Of a DNA stretch of 64,000 bases, positions 28,352-37,414 are shown piece by piece. The translations under genes were made by a program, and so were the position numbers. This DNA is from an uncultured Mucilaginibacter sp. (GTDB lineage: Bacteria > Bacteroidota > Bacteroidia > Sphingobacteriales > Sphingobacteriaceae). The DNA is taken from positions 279,921-343,920 of the forward strand of contig CAIPFE010000028.1 of assembly GCA_903864275.1 (NCBI GenBank), written 5' to 3'. The notes beneath the pieces were generated by a model. That model saw nothing but the letters and a program-made list of their open reading frames with translations. It did no database searches and was not told the origin of the DNA. Within the stretch, counting starts at the first letter, position 1. Every line of letters starts with the position of its first letter.

Positions 28352-29143
28352 TCAAATTTTGGGATCCGCTGTCTCAACTGTTGTCGCTTTGTTCAAAAAA
28401 TCATCAGCCAGCGAAGTAATGGTGTGTTTTATACCGGCATTTTTCCGGTTTATTTTAGCTACAATGGGTTTGTCATCCAATTCGGGCGATGAAAACAATT
28501 GGGCGGCAACAACATTATCATGCCATTTGCCAATGGTATCCTGCAGTTTGTCGAGGTACTTGGTGTTGAAAGATAAGGAGCCATTAAGGGCTTTTTCAGC
28601 CAATTTATGATTGTAAACTAATATTTTTATCAGTTTGCGGCTGGTGTGCATATCTTCAGTAAAGCCCGATACTGCCAGGTTGGTGGAAATTTGCTGCAGC
28701 TGATTTTTATAATAATCAGCTATCGAATGGTTCTGAACGCCGGGAAGCTGCTTTATAAGATGCTTGTAGACATCCCTTATATTTTTGGTAAACTTTTTGC
28801 CGCTATCACGAAATTCAATGGTGCCCTCATCGATTATTCTTTGCTGGCCCGATTCAAAGGCTTCATTTTTAAGATGGTAAAGTTCACCCAGCTGCAGGTT
28901 GATGTGTGCTTCGCGAATGAGCCCTGCGGTTTTAAATATTTTCCTTACCGGCTTAAATCCCTTCAATAAGCCGGGCTGTTTTGAAGTGTCCTCAAAAAAA
29001 CTCAGCATTGCCCTCAGTTTTTTTATTTGCACCCTAAACCTGTGCAATGCCTCCTGGTCGCCCGTTTCTATGAAGCTTTTTAAATGCAGGTTCATTTCCT
29101 TCCATTCTTTCTCAAGGTATTTAGCTTCTTCTTTTTTCTTCAT
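28352..29143 (-). CDS. CHAD domain protein
   Basis: DQEALHRFRVQIKKLRAMLSFFED, paired His-rich helices, adjacent to CYTH gene. Confidence 0.9.
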   Translation of the reverse strand: MKKKEEAKYLEKEWKEMNLHLKSFIETGDQEALHRFRVQIKKLRAMLSFFEDTSKQPGLLKGFKPVRKIFKTAGLIREAHINLQLGELYHLKNEAFESGQQRIIDEGTIEFRDSGKKFTKNIRDVYKHLIKQLPGVQNHSIADYYKNQLQQISTNLAVSGFTEDMHTSRKLIKILVYNHKLAEKALNGSLSFNTKYLDKLQDTIGKWHDNVVAAQLFSSPELDDKPIVAKINRKNAGIKHTITSLADDFLNKATTVETADPKI

Positions 29144-29374
29144 GACGGGGCATATTGTTAAACTTTTCAGCCGTGGTTCAATCGGGTAAAGGATTGTTTT
29201 TACTTTTCGCTAAACCCAATACCTCAGAACCAAAACCGTACGGGATTATAAATATAGGAAATGTTTTCGTGATTGACGACTAAGTAAAAATATTGTTAAA
29301 GGAATAATGCAGGCACAGTCATGTGGGCTTAAATGAATATATTAGCCGCCTTTGATTAACGCTAAAATATCCGG

Positions 29375-32107
29375 ATGGGTTTAAAGAAATTTGCGCTTAT
29401 AATATTTTTGCTGGCGATAGCCATCTTACCAGCTTTTGCCCAGCGCGACAGCATTGGCCTGACTACAATTGTTGCCAAAACCGAGAAGCTTGCCACCGAA
29501 CATCCCTTTGAGAAAGTCTACCTCCATTTCGACAAACCCTATTATGCAGTGGGCGACACGATATGGTTTAAAGCTTATTTAACAATCGGCCCTATACATC
29601 AGCCATCTGACTTGAGCAGCATCATCTACGTCGATGTGATCAGTCCCCGGGATTCTATCGTAAAATCGTTGAAATTGCCAACCGTGAACGGTGTGGGCTT
29701 TGGCGATGTGACGCTTTCGCCGAAGTTTTTCAGCGAGGGGAATTATCATATACGGGCGTACACCAACTGGATGCGTAATTTTGGCCCCGATTATTTTTTT
29801 AATAAAACGATAACAATCGGGGATGTTTATAATAACTCCGGCGCTCCTAAAATTTCCTTTACAAAAACCAAAAAAAACAAAGACCTGCTGATTAACGCCA
29901 GGTTGCTTTTTAAGAACCGTGATGGAAATGCCAATGCTGAAAAGAAAGTGAGCTGGACCGTTCAAAATGCCGGCGAAACGATGGCTAAAGGAAAAGGTAC
30001 AACCGACAAGAGCGGCGCAATAACGATCAATTTTCCGGGTGGCCAGCTTAATGCTTCAGACGAAGCAAGCCTGGTAACAGTTATTGAACCAGACGATAAA
30101 AATGCAGTTACAAACACATTTCCGTTGAAATCATTATTTGCCACAACAGATGTTCAATTTTTCCCGGAAGGAGGTGAGCTTATAAGGGGTGTCCGGTCGA
30201 AGGTTGCCTTTAAGGCGGTTAACCCTGGTGGGTTGGGGGTTAATGTTTCCGGCTCGGTTGTGGATAATCTAGGAAATGAAGTTGCAACTTTTGAATCGCA
30301 GCATGCAGGGATGGGTATATTTCCGCTGTTGCCCGACAGTGATAAAACATACAAGGCTATAGTGACGTTTCCGGATGGATCAAAAAACACCTGTGATTTA
30401 CCCAATGTAAGGCCCGACGGCATAAACCTGGCTGTAAATAATAACGACCCGGATAACCTGAATATTAAAGTAGCCACAAATGCAGTGTACTTTAAGGAGT
30501 ACCGGAATAAAGGATTTTATATTGTAGCGCAAAGCGGGGGCACTATCTGCTACACCGGCCTTGCTACCTTACAGGGGCTGGTTTATACAGGCTCGATCCC
30601 AAAAAGCAAGTTCCCGACAGGGGTTTTGCAGGTGACACTTTTTGCAGCCAACGGTGAGCCGTTGAGCGAACGCATAGTATTTATACAGCATAACGATGCT
30701 TTGGATATCTCCCTAAATACCGATCTATCCGCGTACAAAACAAGGCAGCTTGTGAAAATGACCGTTACCGCAAAAAGCAAAACATTGCCTGTGCAGGGTA
30801 GTTTTTCGGTAGCTGTAATTGATGAGACAAAAGTGCCGGTTGAGGAAGATGCCGAAACTACAATATTAAGCTGCCTGCTGCTTACATCCGACTTGCGGGG
30901 TTTCATCGAACAGCCTAACTATTATTTTAATCATGCTGACGCCAAAAAGCTTGCTGACCTTGATATACTGATGTTGACCCAGGGTTACCGGCGCTTTTCA
31001 TATACCAATATATTGGCAGACAAATATCCTCCGCTCACGTTTTTGCCTGAGAAAGGGATAGACATTTCGGGGACGCTGCGCACAGGTACAGGCATGCCGG
31101 TTTTCAGGGGAAACGTGAACCTGCGTATGCCCATCAAGCATTTGTCGGAAAATGCCACAACCGATGCAAACGGGCAATTTAAATTTTCAAACATTTTTCT
31201 TCCTGATTCGACGAAGGTAATACTGACAGGCAAAAGTATTTCGGGCAATAATGACCTGATGATCCTGCCCGACGCTGCACTTTTTCAGCCGCTCGCTAAG
31301 AGTTATAACAATACCGGCGAGATCACTAATATCGACAGCGCGCTCAGTATTTACCTGGAAAACAGCAAAAAACAGCGGGAAAGCTCGCACGTGCTGAAGG
31401 AAGTCGTGATCAGGAGCACGGCGAAGCCTAAAATAGTGCACGTAAGTTATGGCTCGCTGGCGGGATTAAGCCCGGTGCCCGACCAGGTTTTAGGCCCTGA
31501 AACGTTAAAAGACTGCGGGATTGATTTTGAAGGCTGCGTATTGCCTAAAGTGTTTGGCTTGTGGCATGTTGGTAATAAATACTATATTAAAAGGGATTAC
31601 GATAAGGGAAACAAAACGCCGCTTATGGTTTTTGTTGATGGCCGGGCAATTGATGATTATTCCGTGTCACAAATAAGACCAGCCGACATTGCATCAATAG
31701 AAGTGTATTTAAAAGACGGTGTTAGCGGGACGATGCGTTTTTACGATTGCAATGGCATTATATCGGTAACTACCAAAACAAATAGTTTTGATCCCAAAGA
31801 TATGCAGGCTGTTGATGTAAATACTTTGATATCCCAAAGCAGCTCGGTGACCCTAATGCCAAAGGGCTTTTATAAAGCGCGGATGTTTTATACCCCAAAA
31901 TATGTCAACCAGGAAAGTATTTCAGAACAGGGAGGCGATCTGCGCAGTACCATCCATTGGGAGCCAAATATCCTGACCGATAAAAACGGCAATGCTTCAT
32001 TCGACTATTATAATGCCGATGGCAAAGGTTCCTATCGAGCTGTGATAGAAGGTATTGATAGCGATGGAAATATCGGGAGGTATGTTTTGCGTTACCAGGT
32101 GAGGTAG
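29375..32107 (+). CDS. Large secreted MG2 / alpha-2-macroglobulin-like protein with TonB-plug-like segment
   Basis: Signal peptide; EKVYLHFDKPYYAVGDTIWFKAYLTIG (MG2-type), PLMVFVDGRAIDDYSVSQIRPADIASIEVYLKDG (plug-like). Confidence 0.78.
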   Translation: MGLKKFALIIFLLAIAILPAFAQRDSIGLTTIVAKTEKLATEHPFEKVYLHFDKPYYAVGDTIWFKAYLTIGPIHQPSDLSSIIYVDVISPRDSIVKSLKLPTVNGVGFGDVTLSPKFFSEGNYHIRAYTNWMRNFGPDYFFNKTITIGDVYNNSGAPKISFTKTKKNKDLLINARLLFKNRDGNANAEKKVSWTVQNAGETMAKGKGTTDKSGAITINFPGGQLNASDEASLVTVIEPDDKNAVTNTFPLKSLFATTDVQFFPEGGELIRGVRSKVAFKAVNPGGLGVNVSGSVVDNLGNEVATFESQHAGMGIFPLLPDSDKTYKAIVTFPDGSKNTCDLPNVRPDGINLAVNNNDPDNLNIKVATNAVYFKEYRNKGFYIVAQSGGTICYTGLATLQGLVYTGSIPKSKFPTGVLQVTLFAANGEPLSERIVFIQHNDALDISLNTDLSAYKTRQLVKMTVTAKSKTLPVQGSFSVAVIDETKVPVEEDAETTILSCLLLTSDLRGFIEQPNYYFNHADAKKLADLDILMLTQGYRRFSYTNILADKYPPLTFLPEKGIDISGTLRTGTGMPVFRGNVNLRMPIKHLSENATTDANGQFKFSNIFLPDSTKVILTGKSISGNNDLMILPDAALFQPLAKSYNNTGEITNIDSALSIYLENSKKQRESSHVLKEVVIRSTAKPKIVHVSYGSLAGLSPVPDQVLGPETLKDCGIDFEGCVLPKVFGLWHVGNKYYIKRDYDKGNKTPLMVFVDGRAIDDYSVSQIRPADIASIEVYLKDGVSGTMRFYDCNGIISVTTKTNSFDPKDMQAVDVNTLISQSSSVTLMPKGFYKARMFYTPKYVNQESISEQGGDLRSTIHWEPNILTDKNGNASFDYYNADGKGSYRAVIEGIDSDGNIGRYVLRYQVR

Positions 32108-32267
32108 TGAATTGTAAATAGTGAATAGTTAGTAGCAGTAGCAGGTACAAAAGACAGGCCGTGGTGGCAGGCATCCGCCATTTACTTACCGTTGACCACG
32201 CACCACTCACCATTTTGGATTTAAATAAATATCAGCTACATTTATTCAAACTTAAATTCTTAAACCA

Positions 32268-32672
32268 ATGGATTTTTCACACATCAATTGGCTGGCAGCG
32301 GTAGCGGCCGGCTTATCCGCATTTTTGGTCGGTGGTATCTGGTATTCAAAAGCTTTATTTGGAAGCGCCTGGATGACTGACAGCAACCTCACAACAGAAC
32401 AAATACAAGCGGGGAACAAAGGGAAAATTTTTGGCTTTACCGCTGTTTTCTCCTTAATAATGGCTGCAAACCTTGCCATTTTCCTATCAGGCGCCAAAAC
32501 CGATGTTGCCTGGGGCGCCGAAGCAGGTTTCCTGGCCGGTATCTGGACATTCAGCGCCATTGCTATCCATAGCCTGTTTGAACTTAAAAGCTGGCGATTG
32601 ATATTTATAAATGGCGGTTACAGCATCGTTTCATTAACCCTGATGGGCGCTATTATTGGATTGTGGCGTTAG
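32268..32672 (+). CDS. DUF1761 family membrane protein
   Basis: MDFSHINWLAAVAAGLSAFLVGGIWYSKALFGSAWM. Confidence 0.85.
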   Translation: MDFSHINWLAAVAAGLSAFLVGGIWYSKALFGSAWMTDSNLTTEQIQAGNKGKIFGFTAVFSLIMAANLAIFLSGAKTDVAWGAEAGFLAGIWTFSAIAIHSLFELKSWRLIFINGGYSIVSLTLMGAIIGLWR

Positions 32673-32856
32673 GTGAGTGGTGAGTAGTGAACGGTGAATA
32701 GTAAGTTGTAAGTAGTATATGCCCGATCACCACTTCTGACCACTGACTTCTCACAAAAATTATTTCATGACAATAAATAAGTTTGATTAAACTTATTTGT
32801 CTTGCCGCAGTCATAATTATATGAAAATATTATATACTTATTAAACCGATCTCGTC

Positions 32857-34506
32857 ATGAAAAAAATACTTTACCTGGCAATAATGGCCCCGGTTTTATT
32901 AGCCGGATGCTCGCCAGTCATCTATACAAATTCAACACCCCAACCAGTTTATAACGATCAGCAGCAACAGGCTAATAACGACCAACCCCAGATCAGCCAG
33001 GAGTTTTATGATCAGCTTAGCCCCTATGGTAACTGGATAGATTATCCTGATTACGGCTACGTATGGCAGCCAAACGTCGATGCCAACTTCAGGCCCTATG
33101 TTACCGATGGCAACTGGGTTTATACTGATTATGGCTGGACCTGGGCGTCAAACTTTAGCTGGGGATGGGCGCCGTTCCACTATGGTAACTGGTTTTATGA
33201 CGATAGCTATGGGTGGCTTTGGGAACCCGGCCAGCAATGGGCGCCTGCATGGGTTACCTGGGGCCAGTCCGGCGATTATTATGGCTGGGCGCCTGTTCCG
33301 CCACGCGGATACAGGGGATATCGGGGTGGCGATTGGAGGCCAAGAGACCAGGACTGGAATTATGTGCCCGCCCGTAATATTGGAGAGTCACATGTTAATA
33401 ATTATGTGGTAAGGAATAATACTACAGTTATAAATAACACCACCATAATAAATAATGTAAATACCAATAGCTTCACGGTAAACAGGCACACTACTACACC
33501 TGTATACAACCGGGGGCCGCAAGTAAACGATGTTGAAAATATGACCCATACTAAATTTCAGCATCTTACCATAAATGTAAATAACAGGCCTGGGCAAACA
33601 ACGGTTAATAACAACCAGCTCAATATATATCAGCCCGTTGCAAAACCAAATGCGGCCCAGGGTAATTTTAAACCTGCGCCTCAAAAGGTAATAACTTACA
33701 GGCAGGGCAATAATCCAAATCCGAATAACAATCAAAATCAACAGAACCGTGGCCAGGATAGAACCCCCGGTATGGGCAAAAACCCGAATGCACCCCTGAT
33801 GAACCGGCCGGAAACTGTCCAGCCTAATCAGCAGCCAAATCAGCAGAACCCAAGACAAGGTAACGGACAGGGCAATACCCAAAACCCCAACCAGCAGCCG
33901 AATCAGCAGTCTCCAAGGCAGGGTAATGGCCAAGGCAATATCCAAAACCCTAACCAGCAGCCGAACCCAAGGCAGGGTAATGGGCAAGGCAATGGCCAAA
34001 ATCCTAACCAGCAGCCGAGTCAGCAGGTAATAAAACAGGGCAACGGACAGGCCGTTAACCCCAATACCACCCTGCAACAACCCCAGCAGCCGCCAAAGCA
34101 ATTTAACGGGCAGGGCAATTTGCAGAATCCCAATAGGCAGCAGAACCAACCGGTAATAAAACAAGGGAATGGGCACGGTAATAACCCGAATCCAAACCTC
34201 CAGCAGAACCCGCAGGGCGCAAGACAAGGTAACGGCCAGGGCGATAACCCCAATCAGAACCAGCTGAAGAAGAACTTAATAATGAATCAAAATCCCGGCC
34301 AGCAGCCGGCAAAGCCACAACAACAACAGGCAAGGCCGCCGCAACAGCAACCGGCAACGCCACCACAGCAGCAACCGGCAGGGCCCCCACAGCAGCAAGT
34401 AAAGCCGCCGCCGCCACAGCCGAAACCCGTACAGCCACAGCCAAAGCCGCCCGTACCTGCTGACCCGCAACCAAAAAAGCAGCCGGACCCGCCGGTTAAG
34501 CAATAG
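32857..34506 (+). CDS. YXWXP/DUF6600-like lipoprotein with long Gln/Asn/Pro/Gly-rich tail
   Basis: Lipobox LLAGC; SPYGNWIDYPDYGYVWQPNV...GWTWASNFSWGWAPFHYGNW...YYGWAPVPP; C-terminal QQPNQQNPRQGNGQGN repeats. Confidence 0.82.
   Translation: MKKILYLAIMAPVLLAGCSPVIYTNSTPQPVYNDQQQQANNDQPQISQEFYDQLSPYGNWIDYPDYGYVWQPNVDANFRPYVTDGNWVYTDYGWTWASNFSWGWAPFHYGNWFYDDSYGWLWEPGQQWAPAWVTWGQSGDYYGWAPVPPRGYRGYRGGDWRPRDQDWNYVPARNIGESHVNNYVVRNNTTVINNTTIINNVNTNSFTVNRHTTTPVYNRGPQVNDVENMTHTKFQHLTINVNNRPGQTTVNNNQLNIYQPVAKPNAAQGNFKPAPQKVITYRQGNNPNPNNNQNQQNRGQDRTPGMGKNPNAPLMNRPETVQPNQQPNQQNPRQGNGQGNTQNPNQQPNQQSPRQGNGQGNIQNPNQQPNPRQGNGQGNGQNPNQQPSQQVIKQGNGQAVNPNTTLQQPQQPPKQFNGQGNLQNPNRQQNQPVIKQGNGHGNNPNPNLQQNPQGARQGNGQGDNPNQNQLKKNLIMNQNPGQQPAKPQQQQARPPQQQPATPPQQQPAGPPQQQVKPPPPQPKPVQPQPKPPVPADPQPKKQPDPPVKQ
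33826..34260 (+). repeat. Imperfect tandem repeats encoding QQPNQQxPRQGNGQGNxQNPN
   Basis: Repeated cagcagccgaatcagcag...ccaaggcagggtaatggccaaggcaat units. Confidence 0.8.
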
Positions 34507-34538
34507 AATTGGTTGTACCTAAAGAAGTAAAAACCAAG

Positions 34539-34569
34539 AGCCAGGTATAAATTTTATCCTGGCTTTTTT
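34539..34569 (+). terminator. Rho-independent terminator
   Basis: AGCCAGG...CCTGGCTTTTTTA. Confidence 0.8.
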
Positions 34570-34893
34570 ACCTTTATGAAGATACCTTGCCCTTGAAAAC
34601 TGGGTAAAAACGTTCATGTTCGCGTTCACTTCGCAATAGCACGCGCATTTGTTTTAACGTGAACGCCTGAAAATCAATGGTTTGAATTTTGCAAATATTC
34701 AAAATTTGCATAAATCTGCATTTTGCAATTTCTTCTCATCTTCTTGCGGAAAATGCGGCGCGAAGGTTTAAAGAGGTGGCGTAAAACTGGAATGTTTCCT
34801 GGTCACGAGAAACCATGGCGCACAAACCTACGGGTTATTGCGTCAGAAAAGATTTTTATCTTGATTCCTGCCTCTTGATTCTTGCTTCTTACC

Positions 34894-35328
34894 CTACGCC
34901 CTATGATGATCCGCTTTCCAGTTCCTGATTGCTTTCTTTATTTCCACGGGTGAAAGGTTTTCATTCACGGTGCGGTCAACCAGCTCAAGGAATTCTTCGT
35001 CGGGTGCGAAGCGTAAAGCAACGATCTGGCCCATGGTGATTTTGCGGTCGAGTTGTTTACTTGTGAGAATAAAGTACCGGAGGTTTTCTTCGGCACGGAT
35101 GGCCCTGTCCTGTGCCTTTATGGCGAATTGGCGTGAGTACCAAAAAAGCTGCAGGCCGCAGATAAAGAGCAGCGCCATTAATACCGGGCCAAAAATATCT
35201 TCTTTCGCAGACCACTGCTCCCACACATATACAAAAGAACTGAGGATCCCTATAATCAACAATGAGCCTAAAAGGAAGTGAAACCCCTTTACGTAACGGG
35301 CATGATTGGCATAGTTTTGTTCGTTCAT
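34894..35328 (-). CDS. DUF6526-like membrane protein (start at internal Met of ORF ending 35517)
   Basis: MNEQNYANHARYVKGFHFLLGSLLIIGILSSFVYVWEQW..., two TM segments. Confidence 0.7.
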   Translation of the reverse strand: MNEQNYANHARYVKGFHFLLGSLLIIGILSSFVYVWEQWSAKEDIFGPVLMALLFICGLQLFWYSRQFAIKAQDRAIRAEENLRYFILTSKQLDRKITMGQIVALRFAPDEEFLELVDRTVNENLSPVEIKKAIRNWKADHHRA

Positions 35329-35461
35329 GATCTGGTTGGTTTTTAATGCAATATACCTATAATTTGAGTTATTGGGGGTATTTAAAAACAACATTAAACA
35401 GAAAGTAAAAGAACAATTTATTAAAAATAACGTTAATAATTTAATCAAAAAGAAATTAACT

Positions 35462-36325
35462 ATGAACAACACAGCAATTTCAATCGGGAAAACGTTGACG
35501 CTGGGAGACGATCTCACCGTTAACAGGTTGGGTTATGGCGCTATGCGGATAACAGGCAAAGGTATTTGGGGGTCCCCAAAAGATGAAGACGAGGCTATAG
35601 GTGTTTTACAACGCGCGGTTGAGCTTGGCGTAAATTTTATTGATACGGCGGATAGTTACGGGCCTCATGTTTCGGAAGAATTAATTGCCGAAGCGCTGTA
35701 CCCGTATCCTGAAGACCTGGTAATTGCCACCAAAGGTGGTTTACTGCGTACCGGCCCTGATCAATGGCCAATAAATGCACATCCCGATCACCTGCAAAAA
35801 GCGCTGGAAGGCAGTTTAAAACGTTTAAAGCTGGACCAAATAGACCTTTACCAATTGCACCGGGTTGACCCGATAGTGCCTGCTGAACAAAGTTTTGAGT
35901 TTTTAAAAAAGGCACAGCAGGAGGGGATGATCAAACACATCGGCCTGTCGGAAGTGGACATCGACATGATAAAAAAAGCCCAGGAATTTTTCGAAGTGGC
36001 GTCGGTACAAAATATGTACAGCGTTGATAACCGTAAATGGGAACCGGTACTGCAATATTGCAAAGCGCACGATATTGTATTTATACCATGGTTCCCGCTT
36101 GGTGGCGGCAATGTAACAAGCCCGTATAAACTAAAGGAAATAGCCGATAAACACCAGGCGACAATTCACCAGGTGGCGTTAAACTGGCTGCTTAACCATT
36201 CGGATAATATTTTATTGATACCCGGTACTTCAAGTATAGCCCACCTGGAAGAAAATATGGAGTCCATTTCGCTTGAACTAAGCGACGAAGATATACGGGA
36301 GTTGAATAGTATATCGCCGCAGTAG
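35462..36325 (+). CDS. Aldo/keto reductase
   Basis: LGYGAMRITGKGIWG, NFIDTADSYGPHVSEELIAEAL, LDQIDLYQLHRVDP, IPGTSSIAHLEENM; ATG at 35462. Confidence 0.93.
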   Translation: MNNTAISIGKTLTLGDDLTVNRLGYGAMRITGKGIWGSPKDEDEAIGVLQRAVELGVNFIDTADSYGPHVSEELIAEALYPYPEDLVIATKGGLLRTGPDQWPINAHPDHLQKALEGSLKRLKLDQIDLYQLHRVDPIVPAEQSFEFLKKAQQEGMIKHIGLSEVDIDMIKKAQEFFEVASVQNMYSVDNRKWEPVLQYCKAHDIVFIPWFPLGGGNVTSPYKLKEIADKHQATIHQVALNWLLNHSDNILLIPGTSSIAHLEENMESISLELSDEDIRELNSISPQ

Positions 36326-36436
36326 GTTGTGAGGGTTGAAAATGTTGTAATAAGTTGTAAAAGTTGAAAATTGTAACCTTTCGGGACTAAAATTACAACC
36401 TCTACAACTCTTACAACCCTTATAACTTCTTGCAAC
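36326..36436. repeat. Long imperfect hairpin whose arms are quasi-repeats of (a)gttgtaa / ttacaac
   Basis: gttgtgagggttgaaaatgttgtaataagttgtaaaagttgaaaattgtaa ... ttacaacctctacaactcttacaacccttataacttcttgcaac. Confidence 0.75.
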
Positions 36437-36517
36437 AAATTTTTACAAACCCCATTAAACCATTTATAATTTAAACTATCAAAGCAACATCGCCTCCTGG
36501 TAAAACTTAATATATTT

Positions 36518-37258
36518 ATGAAAAAAATTCAATTATCCTTTATTGCTATGTTACTGCTCGGAGCGGTAGCATGTCAAAAAAACGGCAGCTCGCCGTCTAT
36601 GTCGTCAAATGTTTCGAACGCCGAGGCCGCCGACATCGCAGCTGGGTCCATATCCCGAAATTCAAATGGCGTAGCCAATGTTTCGGATGACGCTACTGCC
36701 AATGCATCCCTTGTGGTATCAACCCATACAGCATGCGGAACCATAAGGTCCGATACCATTTCGAGGAAAAGCCCTGCAGGGTCACCGGTTACTTACAGCT
36801 ACAACTTAACTTATAATTTCACTGTAAATTGCAGCAACAATGTGCCCGACAATCTTGCAAGCAGCCTGATCTATAGTGGCAGTTTTAGCGGGCCTCACGT
36901 TTCATCATCAAATTCCGGAAGTTCAATTTTTACTGTCACCGGCTTATTACCCGCAGCAACCACATTTGTTTTAAATGGCGAATACAAACGCGCCGGCACG
37001 TTTCAGTCAAAAATTGATACCACCAACCACGGTAACAGTAATGTTGATATTGTAGTTACTGCGCTTACAGTTACAAAATCTACGCATACAATTGCCAGCG
37101 GCAACGCTTCAATTTCGGTAACAGGCAGCGTGCCTAAAAAAGGAAGTTTCAGTTATACCGGCACATTAGTGTTTAATGGCGACGGCACAGCCACTTTAAC
37201 CCTTAACGGAACTGTATACACTATAAACCTGGCCGATGGCACAAGGATAAGGGTGTAG
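36518..37258 (+). CDS. Hypothetical lipoprotein
   Basis: MKKIQLSFIAMLLLGAVACQKNGSS lipobox; Ser/Thr-rich beta-type sequence. Confidence 0.7.
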   Translation: MKKIQLSFIAMLLLGAVACQKNGSSPSMSSNVSNAEAADIAAGSISRNSNGVANVSDDATANASLVVSTHTACGTIRSDTISRKSPAGSPVTYSYNLTYNFTVNCSNNVPDNLASSLIYSGSFSGPHVSSSNSGSSIFTVTGLLPAATTFVLNGEYKRAGTFQSKIDTTNHGNSNVDIVVTALTVTKSTHTIASGNASISVTGSVPKKGSFSYTGTLVFNGDGTATLTLNGTVYTINLADGTRIRV

Positions 37259-37263
37259 TGTCA

Positions 37264-37329
37264 AGTCGAAAGTCTTAAGTTGGAAGTCCCAGGTAAAAAA
37301 AGCACAACTTCAACGTAAGACTTTCGACT
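37264..37329. repeat. Imperfect long hairpin (agtcgaaagtcttaagttggaagt ... acttcaacgtaagactttcgact)
   Basis: Arms complementary except one mismatch and one bulge. Confidence 0.8.
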
Positions 37330-37360
37330 AAAAAATTAAATACCTGTAAAAACAAAAACG

Positions 37361-37388
37361 CCCGGTTAAATCCTTAGCCGGGTTTTTT
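37361..37388 (+). terminator. Rho-independent terminator
   Basis: CCCGGTTAA atcc TTAGCCGGG TTTTTT. Confidence 0.85.
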
Positions 37389-37414
37389 GTGTAGTTATCT
37401 TTTCTTATCTAAAA

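Noticed and set aside
34020-34503. Minus-strand ORFs in the Gln-rich region
   Set aside because: Composition artefact of the repeated CAG/CAA codons (Leu/Trp/Cys-rich antisense).
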